Positions 1-13,410 of a stretch of 64,000 nucleotides of DNA are shown here, in pieces. The notes under the pieces are model-generated. The model had not been told where the DNA came from. It was given only the letters and a program-made list of their open reading frames with translations, and made no database searches. Made by a program: the position numbers and the translations under genes. The stretch comes from Diadema setosum (taxonomy: Eukaryota; Echinodermata; Echinoidea; Diadematoida; Diadematidae), in assembly GCA_033980235.1 (NCBI GenBank), contig CM067067.1, positions 35,633,200 to 35,697,199 of the forward strand. Reading direction: 5' to 3'. How positions within the stretch are numbered: the first letter of the stretch is position 1; every line of letters begins with the position of its first letter.

Positions 1-440
1 TTGTTGTTGGAGATGACAGATGTTAGTAGCCTGGTCAATGAGATTAAATATGACAAGTTAGAACAGGATAGACTAAATCTTTTCTAAACAAAATGTGTTT
101 TCCTTTTTTTTTCTTTTGTGACTTCTTAAAAGGACTAAAGAGAACGTTTCGTAGTATCAAACAGACTTTTCTCAGAATTTGATTCTTTATGCTATGATAA
201 ATTGATATGTATAAAGCAATTGTTAGGTGAACTCATACATCAAAACTTTGTCGGGACTCTTGTGAAGAAGCCCAATATTACAATAAAAATTTATATTCAA
301 AGGAAAAGAAAACAAAACAAAAAGAAAGCAGACATTCACCAATATAATAGTTGTTTGGGTTTGATGGTGGACTAAAGGTGATGCACACCTACTATTACGT
401 CTTTATGTAACAGAATCAAATATAGAGATGCCATGTGAAA
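1..440. other. AT-rich intergenic sequence, no gene seen
   Basis: I see no coding pattern, splice-site-bounded open frame or RNA gene here. The stretch is plain AT-rich DNA leading up to the first TTAA-flanked foldback element. Confidence 0.6.
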
Positions 441-857
441 TTAAAAGTGATGGTAAATTTTGGTTGAGATTGGAATTCAGATTTTAACTTTTTGGGAAAT
501 GGAGCTTTTTTTCTGGTGAGATAGTAAGAATGCACTTATGAAATATTAGAGAGCATACAATTCTATATAAAGAACGTTTATTTGATGAAAATAAGTTTTG
601 AAACAGCTGAGATATCCAAAAACAAAGTCAAACAAAGTGGTCCTATTAAAAAGTGGGTCCCACCTTTTATTAACACCTCTTTCGTGTCTTTGTTTCTGGA
701 TATCCCAGCCATATCAAAACCAATTTTCATCAAATAAACTCTGAATTCCTCTTAGGATTGTATGCTCTTTCATATTTCATAAGAGATTTCCAATTATCTC
801 ACAAAAAAGTTGTAAACCTGAAGCCCCATCTTAACCAAAACTATACCATCCCTTTAA
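441..857. mobile_element. Foldback MITE with TTAA target-site duplication (family A)
   Basis: The two halves are imperfect inverted copies of each other over most of the length, meeting near AAAGTGGGTCCCACCTTT at about 650-670. The left end reads TTAA-AAGTGATGG (441-453) and the right end CCATCCCT-TTAA (846-857), so the element is 445-853 and the flanking TTAA is the likely target duplication. There is no transposase, so it is non-autonomous. A TTAA target site is typical of piggyBac-type transposition; the superfamily is inference. A second copy of the family, split by a later insertion, lies at 59258-62437. Two short open frames inside are chance products. Confidence 0.75.
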
Positions 858-1575
858 GAGTATTCGTCTTTGTGTTATTTGTGTGTATGTGGAAATGTGG
901 GTGTGTGTCCATATACATGTGCATTTACTATCGCAGAAACTTTGATTATTTGAGATAAATAAAAACATAGATTACTGCTGCCAATTGATGTAAATCAAAT
1001 CTACGTTTTTGAAATTTAATCTCATTAGAATAATTTCATTGTCTTCAGAAAAGGAAAAAAAAAACACAATTTACTACAGTTTACCAAAATACTTCACTTT
1101 TTGTTTCTGTATACATAATACCACTTTCTACAGCCCATTTCCATTAACTCTTTGCCAACGGCTTTTGGCAACTATTTGGTAGATTGCTTGGCAGCATTAA
1201 CACGGATCACACGAATTCAATAGTGGATGTTCTAATTACAAACCCCTTATTTTACTTTGAGCTCAGCGAAAGAGACAAGAAATCTACCAAATTCTCTATA
1301 AAACATTGGCCACATAAATAAGAAAATTAATGAAGTGTTTCTCTATATCTTACAACTTATTCGTTGTAGACTCAGTTTATTTTGTCTATAGCGACATTAT
1401 GCAATTATTCAAAAAGGTTAAACCATTTTATTTTTTTCCCATTTCCTTTTGTTGAATTGTCATTTAATGCATTATCAAAGGGGATCGAGGTCTAGTAACA
1501 GATCAGTGGGAATCAGTGGGAATGCTGGGGGATGATTGTTCCAATCCTTGTGGGATTCATTAAAGAATACATTAT
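858..1575. other. Intergenic sequence, no gene seen
   Basis: AT-rich DNA with short GT-rich and poly-A patches. No supported exon, tRNA or repeat family member was recognised. Confidence 0.5.
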
Positions 1576-1738
1576 ATATCTATTGTTGTGTGAAAATTAT
1601 TTGATTCAGAATGGTCTCATATTCAAGTAATGTGCAGTTTAGGTTAGCATGCCTGTACAGTGACGGAGCATTAAACTGCACATTACTTTGAATATGAGAC
1701 CGTTCTGAAGCAAATCATTTTCACACAACAATAGATAT
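1576..1738. repeat. 163-bp inverted repeat (hairpin-type element)
   Basis: The left arm, about 66 nt starting ATATCTATTGTTGTGTG, is repeated as its reverse complement at the right, ending CACACAACAATAGATAT, around a loop of about 30 nt (1642-1671). Arm identity is high with a few mismatches. The structure fits a short foldback MITE. A transcribed hairpin is possible, but nothing in the sequence shows transcription. Confidence 0.7.
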
Positions 1739-2085
1739 CTTCACAAGAATGATGTTATTAACACAACTTTTTTTTCCATACTGCTTTATTGCATTGGCTG
1801 CTGTTCAAAAATATTGTTTTTGTTGAAATTGAAGTTGATATTTAGATTACGATTTCTTCTTTGAATTAAGGACGTAAACAAATGAAGCTTTAAGACTTAA
1901 TTTGTTATTCTAGAATGTAATGTGTGATGTCAGTTTACATAGCGCTTTGCAGAACTTTATAAATTTGAATTTAGATTAACGTCCGAAAAGCGCATCTTTG
2001 TTTTAGTCTAACCGTACTAAATAATAACATGTGAATTCATGCAGTTTAAGCAGAGACTTCAGTCAAGTATTAAAAAAGAATTATT
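1739..2085. other. Intergenic sequence, no gene seen
   Basis: AT-rich sequence between the hairpin and a compound microsatellite; no coding signal seen. Confidence 0.5.
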
Positions 2086-2087
2086 TA

Positions 2088-2167
<80 letters not shown>
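2086..2167. repeat. (AT)n-(GT)n compound microsatellite
   Basis: About 26 AT units run directly into about 14 GT units. The 71-residue open frame across it, a run of YI then CV, is a microsatellite translation and not a gene. Confidence 0.9.
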
Positions 2168-2171
<4 letters not shown>

Positions 2172-3650
2172 ATTCACCCGAGCTCATACCAATACGAAAG
2201 GAAAACCAAACTTATGATCTGTACAAGAGTAAAAAAAAAAAAAATACATATTAAGTTCTCAGGATAGGGCGTTGAACATTCATAGACAACAACTCTGTTA
2301 CTTTCTTATTCACTTGGAAATACATCTTTCTTGATATTTTCTTTAATTTTCATGTGGGAAGTTGTTTCTAAAAGCTTTGATCTAACCTAATTCATTTACG
2401 CGCGCGAGTGTGCACGCGTGTGTGTTGGTGTGTGCATAGATGGCCTACTGATAAACACCATGAAATATCTTGCTTAGTTCTACGCTTGATAAGTTAATGA
2501 CTTTTCAAGACTTGTCAACAGTAAAATACGAGTTACTTATACTTGCTTGACCAACCATCTCATAAACTGAAGAGATGAGGTAGGGAGAAATAAGTGGGGC
2601 AATTCCCCAACCCCCGTCATGGTCAATGGGTCGACAAAATACACATGCACATCCTCAAACCCACGCCTAGTTATATATCATAATATTTTCCCTATCTTTT
2701 CTATATCTCTCTATCTTCTTCATCTTGGGTTCCTTCATTTCATACTTCAAGGAAGTAAATGAATATACATCATCTACACCAACAAAAGTGGTAAGAGCGC
2801 AAGACGAATAGACTGACTTAGAAAAGGGATATAGGCCTACATACCCATCAAAATCACCCACACAAATTAATTTACACATGGGTGCTCCACCTTCCACCAC
2901 ATTCCGCATACATTGTGCTTTCAACCTATACCCCAAGCGCCACACTTGGAATGAGCTGAAATGGAGAATGCGACGATGCAGTCAAGTCCGAAGGAAAGCC
3001 AGCTATGCGAATCAGTTCCCACGTAGCTTGACTGGACATGAACCTGTCTCCTCCTCCCCCCCCCTTCCCCTCCCCTCCTCCTTCTGCTCCTCCTACTTCT
3101 CAACCCATTGAGCAATTCATGTATCGCGGGATTAATTATCCTCCGGCCTTGACCGGCGTGTCCAAACTCCGCGACCATACATCATGACCGACTTCTGCCC
3201 ACTCCGAGAATACTACCACCAACAACTGGGCCTCTGCGTTTAATTATCATTATATAAAAAATAGCAATGAAATAGCAAACCATTATTGCAAAAAGTATGG
3301 CATACAATAATGGAATTAACAAATTGAAAGAAAGCAAAACAGTTGCAGCAGCAGCAACAACAACAACATTAACAGCAAAATGATTATTCTCCACCATAAA
3401 AGCAAATAGCATCCAAAGCGTGCGAGCGCTTTTCTGGTTTGTTTTGTTTTATTCAGTGAGTTAATTATTCATTCAACTAGTTGGGGGAGAGGGGGCTCTT
3501 GAAGCGAATTTTGATGTGATAATCATCTACGTTCTTACCTCCGTTCAACCTCACACCCCTTCAGTTTGGGAGTATCATGATTGTAAATGAAGGTCCAGCA
3601 TACCCTCCTTCTCAAAATGAATAAGTACTATTGGTAGTATAAATAATAAT
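2168..3650. other. Intergenic sequence, no gene seen
   Basis: Mixed sequence with a CpG/CA patch near 2400 and a C-rich patch near 3050-3090. Overlapping short frames occur on both strands at 2880-3180, but none has a recognisable domain or good splice boundaries. Confidence 0.5.
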
Positions 3651-3856
3651 GATAATATTAATGTTATTACATGATAAAAATGATAATATCGAAAGACGTA
3701 ATAATGACTATAATAACGAAAATAATAAGAATACTAACAGCAATAATAATAATGATGATATTAATGTTATTACATGATAAAAATGATAACATCGAAAGAC
3801 GTAATAATGACTATAATAACGAAAATAATAAGAATACCAACAGCAATAATAATAAG
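3651..3856. repeat. Two-copy tandem repeat, 103-bp unit
   Basis: The unit from GATAATATTAATG at 3651 recurs at 3754 with a few substitutions. The unit itself is rich in AAT/GAT triplets. It looks like a recent local duplication of simple sequence. Confidence 0.85.
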
Positions 3857-6800
3857 AGTAACGTATAAGAATGGTGGTTCATATTAGTAGTTAAACGAAT
3901 AAACACATGAGTAAAAAGATGGGTAAATACATGTACATAATAGTACTTACGTACACAACATAATACATACATACATTCACATAAATAGACAGACATACAT
4001 ACATATATTTTTATTAATATACACATAGTTATATATCTGCAGAATTTGCCCTTGAAGAAGGGCCTGATATCAATAGAAAATGCGATGTGCCGATACGCAT
4101 CTCAGCACACTTACGCACAAACTTGAGATACAATCAAAGTTCTGCGGTTGTGTGTAAGTTATTTCTCTAATAGACAACCATGATCAATCATTGAATACTG
4201 CTTTTCTCACCTATGTACACGCTTCCAAGTTTTGCAGTCTATTCGAATATAATGAGCAAATGTAAATGTCTCTATCACCAACGAGCTAATCTTTTCAGCT
4301 TAAACCCATAAAACAATCTAAATTATAGATACTCATATTTGGGTTATCAGTAACCTGGACGAAAACGTATACAATAGTAATTGTCTATCGTTCAACAGCC
4401 AGAAATGCAGCATGAAAAGAAGTGGAACAGGGACAGAACGATTTTCGCCATTGTGGAGTGTAAAATTGTTAGAGAGAACGTTCCCCCTCTCTCTCTTGAT
4501 GTTCCCCCTCCTAGTCTTACAGTATTGTAGATTATATCCATTAAACGTGTTAAACTTTGAACTACTGCCACGACCTTTCCAATGATTGTCAGTACTTTTT
4601 CTTGCTCGCCAAATGCGTCACTTTTTCCTTTTTTTTTGTACTGTGGACAGCAAACTTTGGTCATTAAGTCTGATGTCCCGAGGTGCACATTTAACAAAGA
4701 AATCTCAAACCCTGTCCAGTCCGTCAAATAATACCAGGCCGTGTAGTTTGTCTTTTGATTTATCTGGCTAACTTTATCATGTAAATGAAACTTACTGAAA
4801 TAAGTAATCAATGATATGAAAATAGAACTTACTGGACTTATTGAAACTGATGTACGGCTTTAGAGACACCAACCTCCTGTTCTAGCGACCACCTGTCCTT
4901 AGAGACTACACAAGTTTTATACAGACCACTGACTGTGTGTTGTATTTCTGCAGAGCATTATAATTGATTTACATGACATGAGAGGGATTTACAGTATGGC
5001 TGTATATTATGTATCTGGATGTGGATTTACGAAAATGTATAATTTTATGGGAGATAGATTTTGATGGAGAGAACTGAGACTTCACAGATTAAGGAAATTA
5101 TGATTTTTTTTCATCGTATTTATATTCTTTGTGAAAATTTTAGTTATTGTGACGATGATCTGTTGAATGATTAGTAAGTAAATATTTTCGAAGATCAGAT
5201 TTTACGTAATAAGTTAAAAGTGTGAATTCATAATGATTCTTTTTACTTATTTCAATAACGAATATTTTTGCGTAACATTTCAAATGCTGTTATATTTCAG
5301 TATTGATAATTTTCTACAGTTAACTTTTAACATTCATATTGATATAATTATGTAATTCTATATTGATAGACATATATATTTATAAATTATGAATTGTTTA
5401 TTAACTTTTAATAATGCAGGCAATTCTTTTTTTTTATACCTTCGTTATGTCTTTTTATCCTTATCTTATAATTGCATTTCTTTGTATGATAATTCTCAAT
5501 GCTGCATGGGCTGGGACGCTTCCGAGCAACAGCAATTTATATTGCATTTGCCAGCCAAGACCAGCATGTAGCAGTTTCCTTTCCTTATTCTCCTGTGCCA
5601 TTCTTATGTTTAATGGAATTAATTGTATTGTATTTATACTGATGTACTGTATAGTTTCTTGGCCAGATAAATAGATAAATAAACGAATAAATAAATAGAA
5701 ATAATAAATAACATGATAATAATAATAAAAATAATAATACAAATAGTAATATAAACCACCTGATAATGAAGAACACTCTTTGCCTACTTAAAATGTTTCT
5801 ATATTGAAGTTTTATGATCTTGCCTCTCAAAAAATTAAAAGTCAGGATTTGAAAGAATGCAGTCTTGATTTTACATTTGTCTGCATTAGATACAATTGCT
5901 GATCGCAAGAAGGAAATACTTTAACCTGTTATCACAGCCGTTAGCAGAAATAGAGAAATATTCCCTAATCATTCTTAAGTCAGTCAAAGTTCAATGGTAT
6001 TTATACATTATACACTCCTCTCGTCGCACAAGGATTTCAAGAGGTGGGAAAAATCAGTACAAGCTGGTTTCAAAGACCGGCTATAGAAGTTAAAATTTTG
6101 CACGCAGTCGTTCTTGGGAGCTTCAATTTCATCCATGTCACATCAATCTGATTATCTCCAACTGACAAAGAGTAATGTTCGCGAAACTTCAAAGCTCTAC
6201 ACGAATTCAAGTCACTCTCTATAGGCAAAATCAAAATCACTGGTAGAAGTGTAAGCGCTATATTGCTCTGGTGCTCTCTTCTTTTTTTCGTTTCCCAAGG
6301 ATTTGGAGTTTTCTGCGATGTGAACAAAGACTTCTGCACCTGGTTACGGCAAGTTCCTTGCTTGCAGGATGGAATCAGAAAAAAAAAATCAACTTCCACA
6401 GAATTCAAAGCTTTCAAAAGTACACGAAGGAAATATTTGTCGCACAAAGCGTGACTTTTATACTGTTGTTTTTTGGTCGCGATGATCGAAAATGCCGACT
6501 GACACTGTTTGGTGGTATGAGAGAAAAGAATACACGCAAAAGATAATAACCGCGAAGACGTAATTTCTATTTGGTGCGGTACGCGCACAACATTTGTGCA
6601 ATCCATCATTTTAGCAAAATGTTTTTCCTACTACCAAATTCGTCATCCGCTTGATGAAGGTGCTTGAGAGTTTATTTTTAACTTAACAAACCGGGCTTGC
6701 ATTGAAACGTTCACAGAGTTTACCTCCACATTTTACAATTTTGCATCAGTTGCCAGGTGAAATTTTTATTTTGTGAATGCGTGTGATTTGAGTTTTTTTT

Positions 6801-7778
6801 TTTCTGTTGTTGTTGTTGGATGGTCTTTTTATTTTGCGGGACCTTGAATTGTTTAAACAAATGAGAAAAAAAAAAGGATTTGGAGTGAAAGCAGTGTGAG
6901 AAGGGTGGAGGTGTGCACACATTGAAAAGAGGAGAGAAAAAAAGCTAGAGATCAAACACGAAAGTAAATTGATTTTGGGTCGACCAAGTCCTCTGAAGCC
7001 AAGCAGGTGCAAACTGTCTCCATGGCAACGTAAAAATAAAAGGCCTTTGCCCCTTCCCGACTTGTTTTGCCATACTCCAAATGACGAATGCCTTGACACA
7101 CAACTGACTGCGAATAAACCAAACAACACTGCTCAGATCAAACAAGCAAAATATATATGTATATCATTAGGCATACAACATAGTGCAATTTCTCTTATGG
7201 GTCACATTTGGTGCACTCCAACTGAACAACTAGCAGCTATGCGCCAAAACTTGTGAGACTGTTAAGGCGAGTTTATTGTAATTGTATGGTATCAGGGTTG
7301 TGGCGTTCATGTTAGAAACATGTTTATTAGAAACATGTAGGGAAGCTAAAGATACTCCATTCAGCCAATACTCGTTTACGAAAGTTCAGTTACTGATCTT
7401 TCCTAGCTCCGACTATATATTATATTGATGTATGTGTATATAAAATCATGAAAATATATGCACATTGATAAAACATTTAAGGTCCACTAAAAACTGGTCG
7501 CCAAAACGATACATGTAGTGCCAACATACCTGTCATAAATGATGCCCAATAATGCCCAGTTTAACAATAAATCACCGAAACATTTTCTTTATTGTTCTTT
7601 ATTGCGACAAAGTCGAGTTAGAGTAGTGAGCGGTAATGACGTAATATAAACAAGTCCACAATGTTAAACATGGAGGCTGGAATATGAAATAAATTATTAA
7701 TAACGTTGTGCTGCTATTACACTTCTGTAGAAGGCTTTTTTTCACAAGGTAAACCATCATCTTTTTCTCATTCCTTGG
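3857..7778. other. Intergenic sequence, mostly unassigned; possible LINE 3' tail near 5400-5690
   Basis: No gene is supported. At about 5630-5700 the sequence reads CTTGGCCAGATAAATAG followed by AAATA-type repeats, a form often seen at the 3' ends of non-LTR retrotransposons; this is a weak call. Minus-strand open frames of 139 residues (4811-4392) and 179 residues (6609-6070) show no recognisable domain, repeat or membrane pattern and were not accepted as genes. Confidence 0.4.
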
Positions 7779-8040
7779 CCCGAATTCACGAAGGTGGTAC
7801 AAATGAAACCATGGTTTAAACCATGGACAAAAAACATGGAGCGCAAAGTGTCGCATGGAATATTTCCTTACGAAATCAGTCATTTCGTCGATTAAATGAT
7901 TATTTTGTCACGAAATGACAACATTCTGTAACTAAATGAACATTTCGTTCACGAAACAATTTCGTTAACGAAACGGTCATTTTGTCGACGAAAATGACCA
8001 ATTTCGTGACGAAATATTCCGTGCGACACTTGGCGCTCTA
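7779..8040. mobile_element. Degraded copy of foldback family C (GAATTCACGAAGGTGGTACAA ends)
   Basis: The left end reads GGCCCGAATTCACGAAGG (7777-7794) followed by GGTACAA and then the palindrome CCATGGTTTAAACCATGG. The inner part holds many TTTCGT/ACGAAA motifs in both orientations and ends in GCGACACTTGGCGC, the complement of CGCAAAGTGTCGC in the left arm. The outer right arm is missing and replaced by a T run at 8043-8054. The full-length relative is at 50393-50612. Confidence 0.7.
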
Positions 8041-8237
8041 TGTTTTTTTTTTTTGGCAAATCAAACCATGTACATAAAAGTGATATAAAAACGCTACATA
8101 AATCTCAGAAAAGGCTACCGTTTGATCAACCCGATGAAACTAATCAACATCTGCTTCATAACACTAACACTTGTGGTGGTAAATCACATTTTTTTTTGGA
8201 CATTTGTTAAAACTTTTTTTTTTTTTGCAAATCATAC

Positions 8238-8269
8238 ACACACGTGCGCGCGCACACACACACACACCA

Positions 8270-8315
<46 letters not shown>

Positions 8316-8345
8316 ACACACACATACACATACATACACGGGCAC
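8238..8345. repeat. (CA)n microsatellite
   Basis: Long CA run with a few interruptions. The TH-rich and CV-rich frames on the two strands are translations of this repeat. Confidence 0.9.
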
Positions 8346-8774
8346 CCACACCCACGTGCATGCAAGCACATCGACATCAGCAAACTGAAAGGCTGTAACG
8401 GACACGCATCGCGTAAATGCTCCTTCAAGGCTGTTCCTGTCTCCGGAACAGATACCATGGCGCATCGTGTCCTCCAAACGCCCTCCCAGACACCAACCTT
8501 CACCATCTCCAGGGAGAGAGTGGCCATGGTATTATGTATGAATCCGGTTGCCAAATACGTTCGTCGAATTCCATGCAGGAAATATGCCCAAATGGGCACA
8601 CTTTTCGAGAAAATATTTGGATGATTTACTTGGATGATTGTTGGCAACGTATATACAATGAAAAAATCATATTTCGTCACGCCCATGAATCAAATTACAG
8701 GAAAATATGTGCTTATAAGATTTATTTCTGGTCTCTCTTAGGTATGAAATGGAATGTAAACAACATTTGATTCA

Positions 8775-8990
8775 GTTTAATTTTCATCTATTTCCATCCA
8801 AAAAAAGGACGAAACAAAATACAAAACATACATTACACAAATCATATTCTTTCATTCATTCATTCATTCATTCATTCATTCATTCATTCATTCATTCATT
8901 CATTCATTCATTCATTCATTCATTCATTCATTCATTTATTCATTCATTCATTTGACAAAATATAAAACAATATACAACTTACAAGTCATT
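8775..8990 (-). mobile_element. LINE-type 3' tails with (ATTC)n microsatellite
   Basis: Read on the minus strand, the segment at 8850-8775 contains TGGATGGAAATAGATGAAAA, the same end found at 32905-32819. Next to it, 8990-8950 reads TTTTATATTTTGTCAAATG and runs into a long (AATG)n array at 8950-8856. This is how CR1/L2-like elements end, with an AT-rich 3' UTR and then a short tandem tail. Only the ends are present; no reverse-transcriptase coding remains. Confidence 0.5.
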
Positions 8991-11889
8991 ACAAGGAAAC
9001 AAATACATGCCAGGACTCCTAAGAAGCAATAGATGTGCTTGTAGCTGGAGCCCTCAAACAAAAAAAAAAAAGGTAAAATACAATCAATCATCACTTGTTG
9101 TTTGATATCAAAGAATTCGTTGGATATTTTTATAATGTAATTCCTGTACCCTACTGTAATGGATCATACTATAGCGTAATGTACTGCATAATTTGATTAA
9201 TGCTCTAGGCGTCATCAATTTGCTATACACATCAGGTTATTTCGCGTATTCTCACTGTACAGATGGGAAAACAAAATGGTGTAATCAAGCCATAGGATCA
9301 AACTCAGTGACAGACAACTACAATTTGTATCACATTATTTCACAACTGTGCGATATTCTGTTTGATGAACTGGGCGTCACCAATTTACTGTGGACATAAT
9401 TCTTTTTTTTTGTGTGTACATTCCCTGTAGATTTTTTATCCTCACTGACAAACAAAATTAATGTCACAGTAGTGCACAACCGTGTACTTTGATAAAATCG
9501 ATGGATGTTGCACCTCAACAAAATCATGTTATGTTTACAAATATATACTATTATTAATACGCTGCATGCGCCACCCGTACTCATGTACTTGGGTTGGATC
9601 ACAGGGCGAGGGCGCAACACTTGGAAAAATGCCATCGTCTCAAAGTCTCTAATCGGGCCATTGGTACAGAGAAGGGAGGAATTTCTCAACAAAACACGGA
9701 AAGCAAGTTTCAATGCACCAGACCCGCTCAATATAACAAGTCCTAGATAACTTTGTTCTATGGAATGTTTCAATATCCATCCACCAGATTATAACTATTA
9801 TTTCGCGAAATCTTCTTATGTTTTTATGGGACTTCGGATTCTTAAAAACATCTCGACATTAACTCCAAGATTTTTCACTATATCACTATATTTTGCCTAA
9901 TGACACTTTGATTGCGATGACCTTGTTCATTTGTTAAACAGTTGTGCCCATTATGCTGCTTTTAACATATTTGTGATATGATCATGTCTGCTTAAGGCTG
10001 AATGTTTGTGATTTAGATAACATTCATGAACATTATTTTCACAAAATGGTGTATTTACACTTCCTTTTATTTAGCCAAAAACACATTTAAAACAGCGATA
10101 ACAATTGATTTCATCTTAGATTTGCACATACATTCTTTAAAGTGCCATCAATAATGTAAAAAGTAATATGCGTAAACCGAATATTTGGAATTTGAAATTA
10201 CGGATATTCACTACTTAATCTCTCGTGACTACGCAATTGCGCTCGGATTTTGCTCTCTTTTTGTTGCAGAATTGATTTATGCATAACATCAATTGCAATA
10301 ACCGGAAAGGAATTGAATTATTTCGATTTAAAAGTGGAAATGGACACTATGTCGAAAAAGCCCTATATTATGCGGTAAAATGAAGCGAGTTCCAATAACA
10401 TTGTTCAAAATTGTCAAGACAGTTGCTAGGAGGCAGAATCGTACCTGGTTCTTCGGAATTGTAAGAAAGTGCTGTTGATATGGCTTTTCTCTCATTTGCA
10501 CAATACATATAACTTGAGTACATTTCTTTCTAATTGCAAAAAAAAAAAGTAATAAATCATGAAACATTCCTCTCATTTCGTTATTTAAAGCTTTGTGGCG
10601 TCGCAAGGATAACTCTATAAAAAACAAGAAATTTAGATTCCTAACTTATTGGACGAGACTGACGAATATTTTTCCCATGCACAAGCCAATGAATAGTGAA
10701 ATTATAACATTATTGCCCAACTTAATTTCCATATCACTGTTACGGGAAGAAATTATTAATGGTTAAAAATTATTAATTATTAAGTTATTAATGGTAATTG
10801 TTACACTTCCCAATCTACCAAAATTAGCTTGATCATAAACTGGAGGTTCTTTTCAAGTACTTGGTCAAGACGAATTCTAAGCTACCTTACAATCGTGATT
10901 ATCTGCAGAGAGTGACTTTCTTCGTGGCGTACAAACGTGCAATTTCTGAGCTGTACGTAAAAGCTGAGATGGCAAGTACAATTGAAATCCTCAGTGCATT
11001 ATTCTGCTGGAGCTCTGCCGCATTGAGAGCAGTCTAGCGCCATCATCGTCAGTGTGGTGAACTTGCCGAACTTGACGTTTCACAAGCGAGCTCGTAGATC
11101 AGCATGTGCACAAGTCATGGTAGAATGCAATTAGAATTTAATTTTTCAACCTCTTTTTTTTTGTCGGTAGACTTATCTCACATATTGCCTTTTATTTCTT
11201 CTGTAATCCTTTGCAGAAATTTTATTTGTCACAAAAATCATAAACGACCACAAATTTATGCTAATTAATCATTGACAAAGTACAAAAAAACTGCTTTGCA
11301 AATGCATTTTGTAATTATTCGAATAGCGGAGAGAGAGAGAGAGAAAAGAGAGAGAGAGAGAAAAAAAAAGAGTGAGAAAAAGACGCAGTAAATTCCTGTC
11401 AGTAAAAATCATTGCTATCTAAAGAGTCTGCAGCCTTGTCCTTCAGATCCATTCTGATCTTTTGATTAATGTGTTGATACAGTGACATGTTTAACAAAAA
11501 CAATCCAACACGTATCCATGGATGCTCTTTACAAATATCATTGCATGAATGAAAATGAAACAAGAACCTCATCCCCTGGAAAGACATAACGGAATCTAAT
11601 TTCACGACTGTGATGAATTGCAGTTGTACGATATAAATTGCACCCTTCCTTGCTTGAAGTATATGTGAGGGAACTATTTATTTTACATAGACATTTACTA
11701 CAAATGATATTATAAGTGACAACTGACGTTTCGGATTTCCTTCAACAAATGCTTTCATACATTCTAGCATTGTGTGGTCTTGGAAAAAAAAAAGATGAAG
11801 AAGAAACAAAAGAAACCATAATCATTGTTGTTTCTTTGCATGGATTCAGTTGATTTTTTTCACAACTTTTGCGATTGAAGATGGAAGAA
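8991..11889. other. Intergenic sequence, no gene seen
   Basis: AT-rich sequence with a purine run (GAGA) near 11330-11380. A weak repeat (GGCGTCATCAATTTGCT at 9208 and GGCGTCACCAATTTACT at 9374) lies about 166 bp apart. Short frames show no recognisable domains. Confidence 0.5.
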
Positions 11890-13410
11890 GATAACATAGG
11901 AGAGATAGAGAAAAGAGATAGCTAGGCCATGTAGGCAGAGAGAAAAAGTGAGAAATAAGAGAGAAAGACAGAAATAGAGGGGAAAGAGACAGAGAAGCAT
12001 AAAATAGAAGAGATGGAGAGAGAAAGAGAAACATAAAAGATAAGAGATGTAGAGAGGGAGAGAAACATAAAAGAGAAGAGATGTATAAAGGGAGAGAAGC
12101 ATAAAAGAGAAGAGATGTAGAGTGGGAGAGCAGCATAAAAGATAAGAGATGTAGAGAGGGAGAAAAGCATAAAAGATGAGATGTAGAAAGGGAGAAAAAT
12201 ATAAAAGATAAGGGATGTAGAGATTGAGAGAAGCATAAAAGATAAAAGATGTAGAAAGGAAGAGAAGCATAAAAGATAAGAGATGTAGAGAGGGATAGAA
12301 ACATAAAAGAGAAGAGATGTAGAGAGGGAGAGAAGCATAAAAGATAAAAGATGTAGAAAGGGAGAGAAACATAAAAGATAAGAGATGTAGAGAGGGATAG
12401 AAACATAAAAGAGAAGAGATGTAGAGAGGGAGAGAAGCATAAAAGATAAAAGATGTAGAAAGGAAGAGAAGCATAAAAGATAAGAGATGTAGAGATTGAG
12501 AGAAGCATAAAAGATAAAAGATGTAGAAAGGGAGAGAAGCATAAAATATAAGAGATGTAGAGAGGGATAGAAACATAAAAGAGAAGAGATGTAGAGAGGG
12601 AGAGAAGCATAAAAGATAAAAGATGTAGAAAGGAAGAGAAGCATAAAAGATAAGAGATGTAGAGAGGGATAGAAACATAAAAGAGAAGAGATGTAGAGAG
12701 GGAGAGAAGCATAAAAGATAAAAGATGTAGAAAGGGAGAGAAGCATAAAAGATAAGAGATCTAGAGAGGGATAGAAACATAAAAGAGAAGAGATGTAGAG
12801 AGGGAGAGAAGCATAAAAGATAAAAGATGTAGAAAGGGAGAGAAACATAAAAGATAAGAGATGTAGAGAGGGATAGAAACATAAAAGAGAAGAGATGCAG
12901 AGAGGGAGAGAAACATAAAAGAGAAGAGATGTAGAAAGGGAGAAAAATATGTAAGGTAAGAGATGTAGAGATTGAGAGAAGCATAAAAGATAAGAGATGT
13001 AGAAAGGGAGAAAAATATAAAAGATAAGAGATGTAGAGATTGAGAGAAGCATAAAAGGTAAGAGATGTAGAAAGGGAGAGAAGCATGAAAGAGAAGAGAT
13101 GGAGAGAGGGAGAGAGATATAAAAGAGAAGAGATGTAGAGAGGGAGAGAAACATAAAAGAGAAGAGATGTAGAGAGAGAGAGAGAGAAACATAAAAGATA
13201 AGAGATGTAGAAAGGGAGAGAAATATAAAAGATAAGAGAAGTAGAGATTGAGAGAAGCATAAAAGATAAGAGATGTAGAAAGGGAGAGAAATAAAATTAT
13301 AAAAGATAAGAGATGTAGAGATTGAAAGAAGCTTAAAAGATAAGAGATGTAGAAAGGGAGAGAAACATAAAAGATAAGGAATGGAGGGAGACAGAGACGC
13401 AAAAAGGAGA
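11890..13410. repeat. Purine-rich 34-bp minisatellite, about 45 units
   Basis: The unit is about 34 bp, built from AGAGATGTAGAGAGGGAGAG plus AAGCATAAAAGATA, with variants in both halves (GAAGC/GAAAC, GATAAG/GAGAAG). The plus strand is almost free of C. Units are regular from about 12000 to 13390. Because 34 is not a multiple of three, each minus-strand frame cycles through the same 34-residue pattern, and none contains a stop. This yields open frames of 503, 466 and 288 residues rich in L, S, F and Y. They have no start context, domain or splice support and are a consequence of the repeat. Confidence 0.95.

Noticed and set aside
4392..4811. 139-residue minus-strand open frame
   Set aside because: No family resemblance or splice signals; left unannotated.
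6070..6609. 179-residue minus-strand open frame, the longest non-repetitive one outside the Hox gene
   Set aside because: No recognisable domain, composition unlike a folded protein, and two overlapping plus-strand frames of similar quality; chance length in AT-rich DNA cannot be excluded.
9421..9440. CCCTGTAGATT resembling the start of miR-10, a Hox-cluster microRNA
   Set aside because: The match stops after the seed-like part and the flanks do not fold into a hairpin.
12000..13390. CRISPR-like regular spacing of similar 34-bp units
   Set aside because: There are no unique spacers, units are contiguous, and the genome is eukaryotic.
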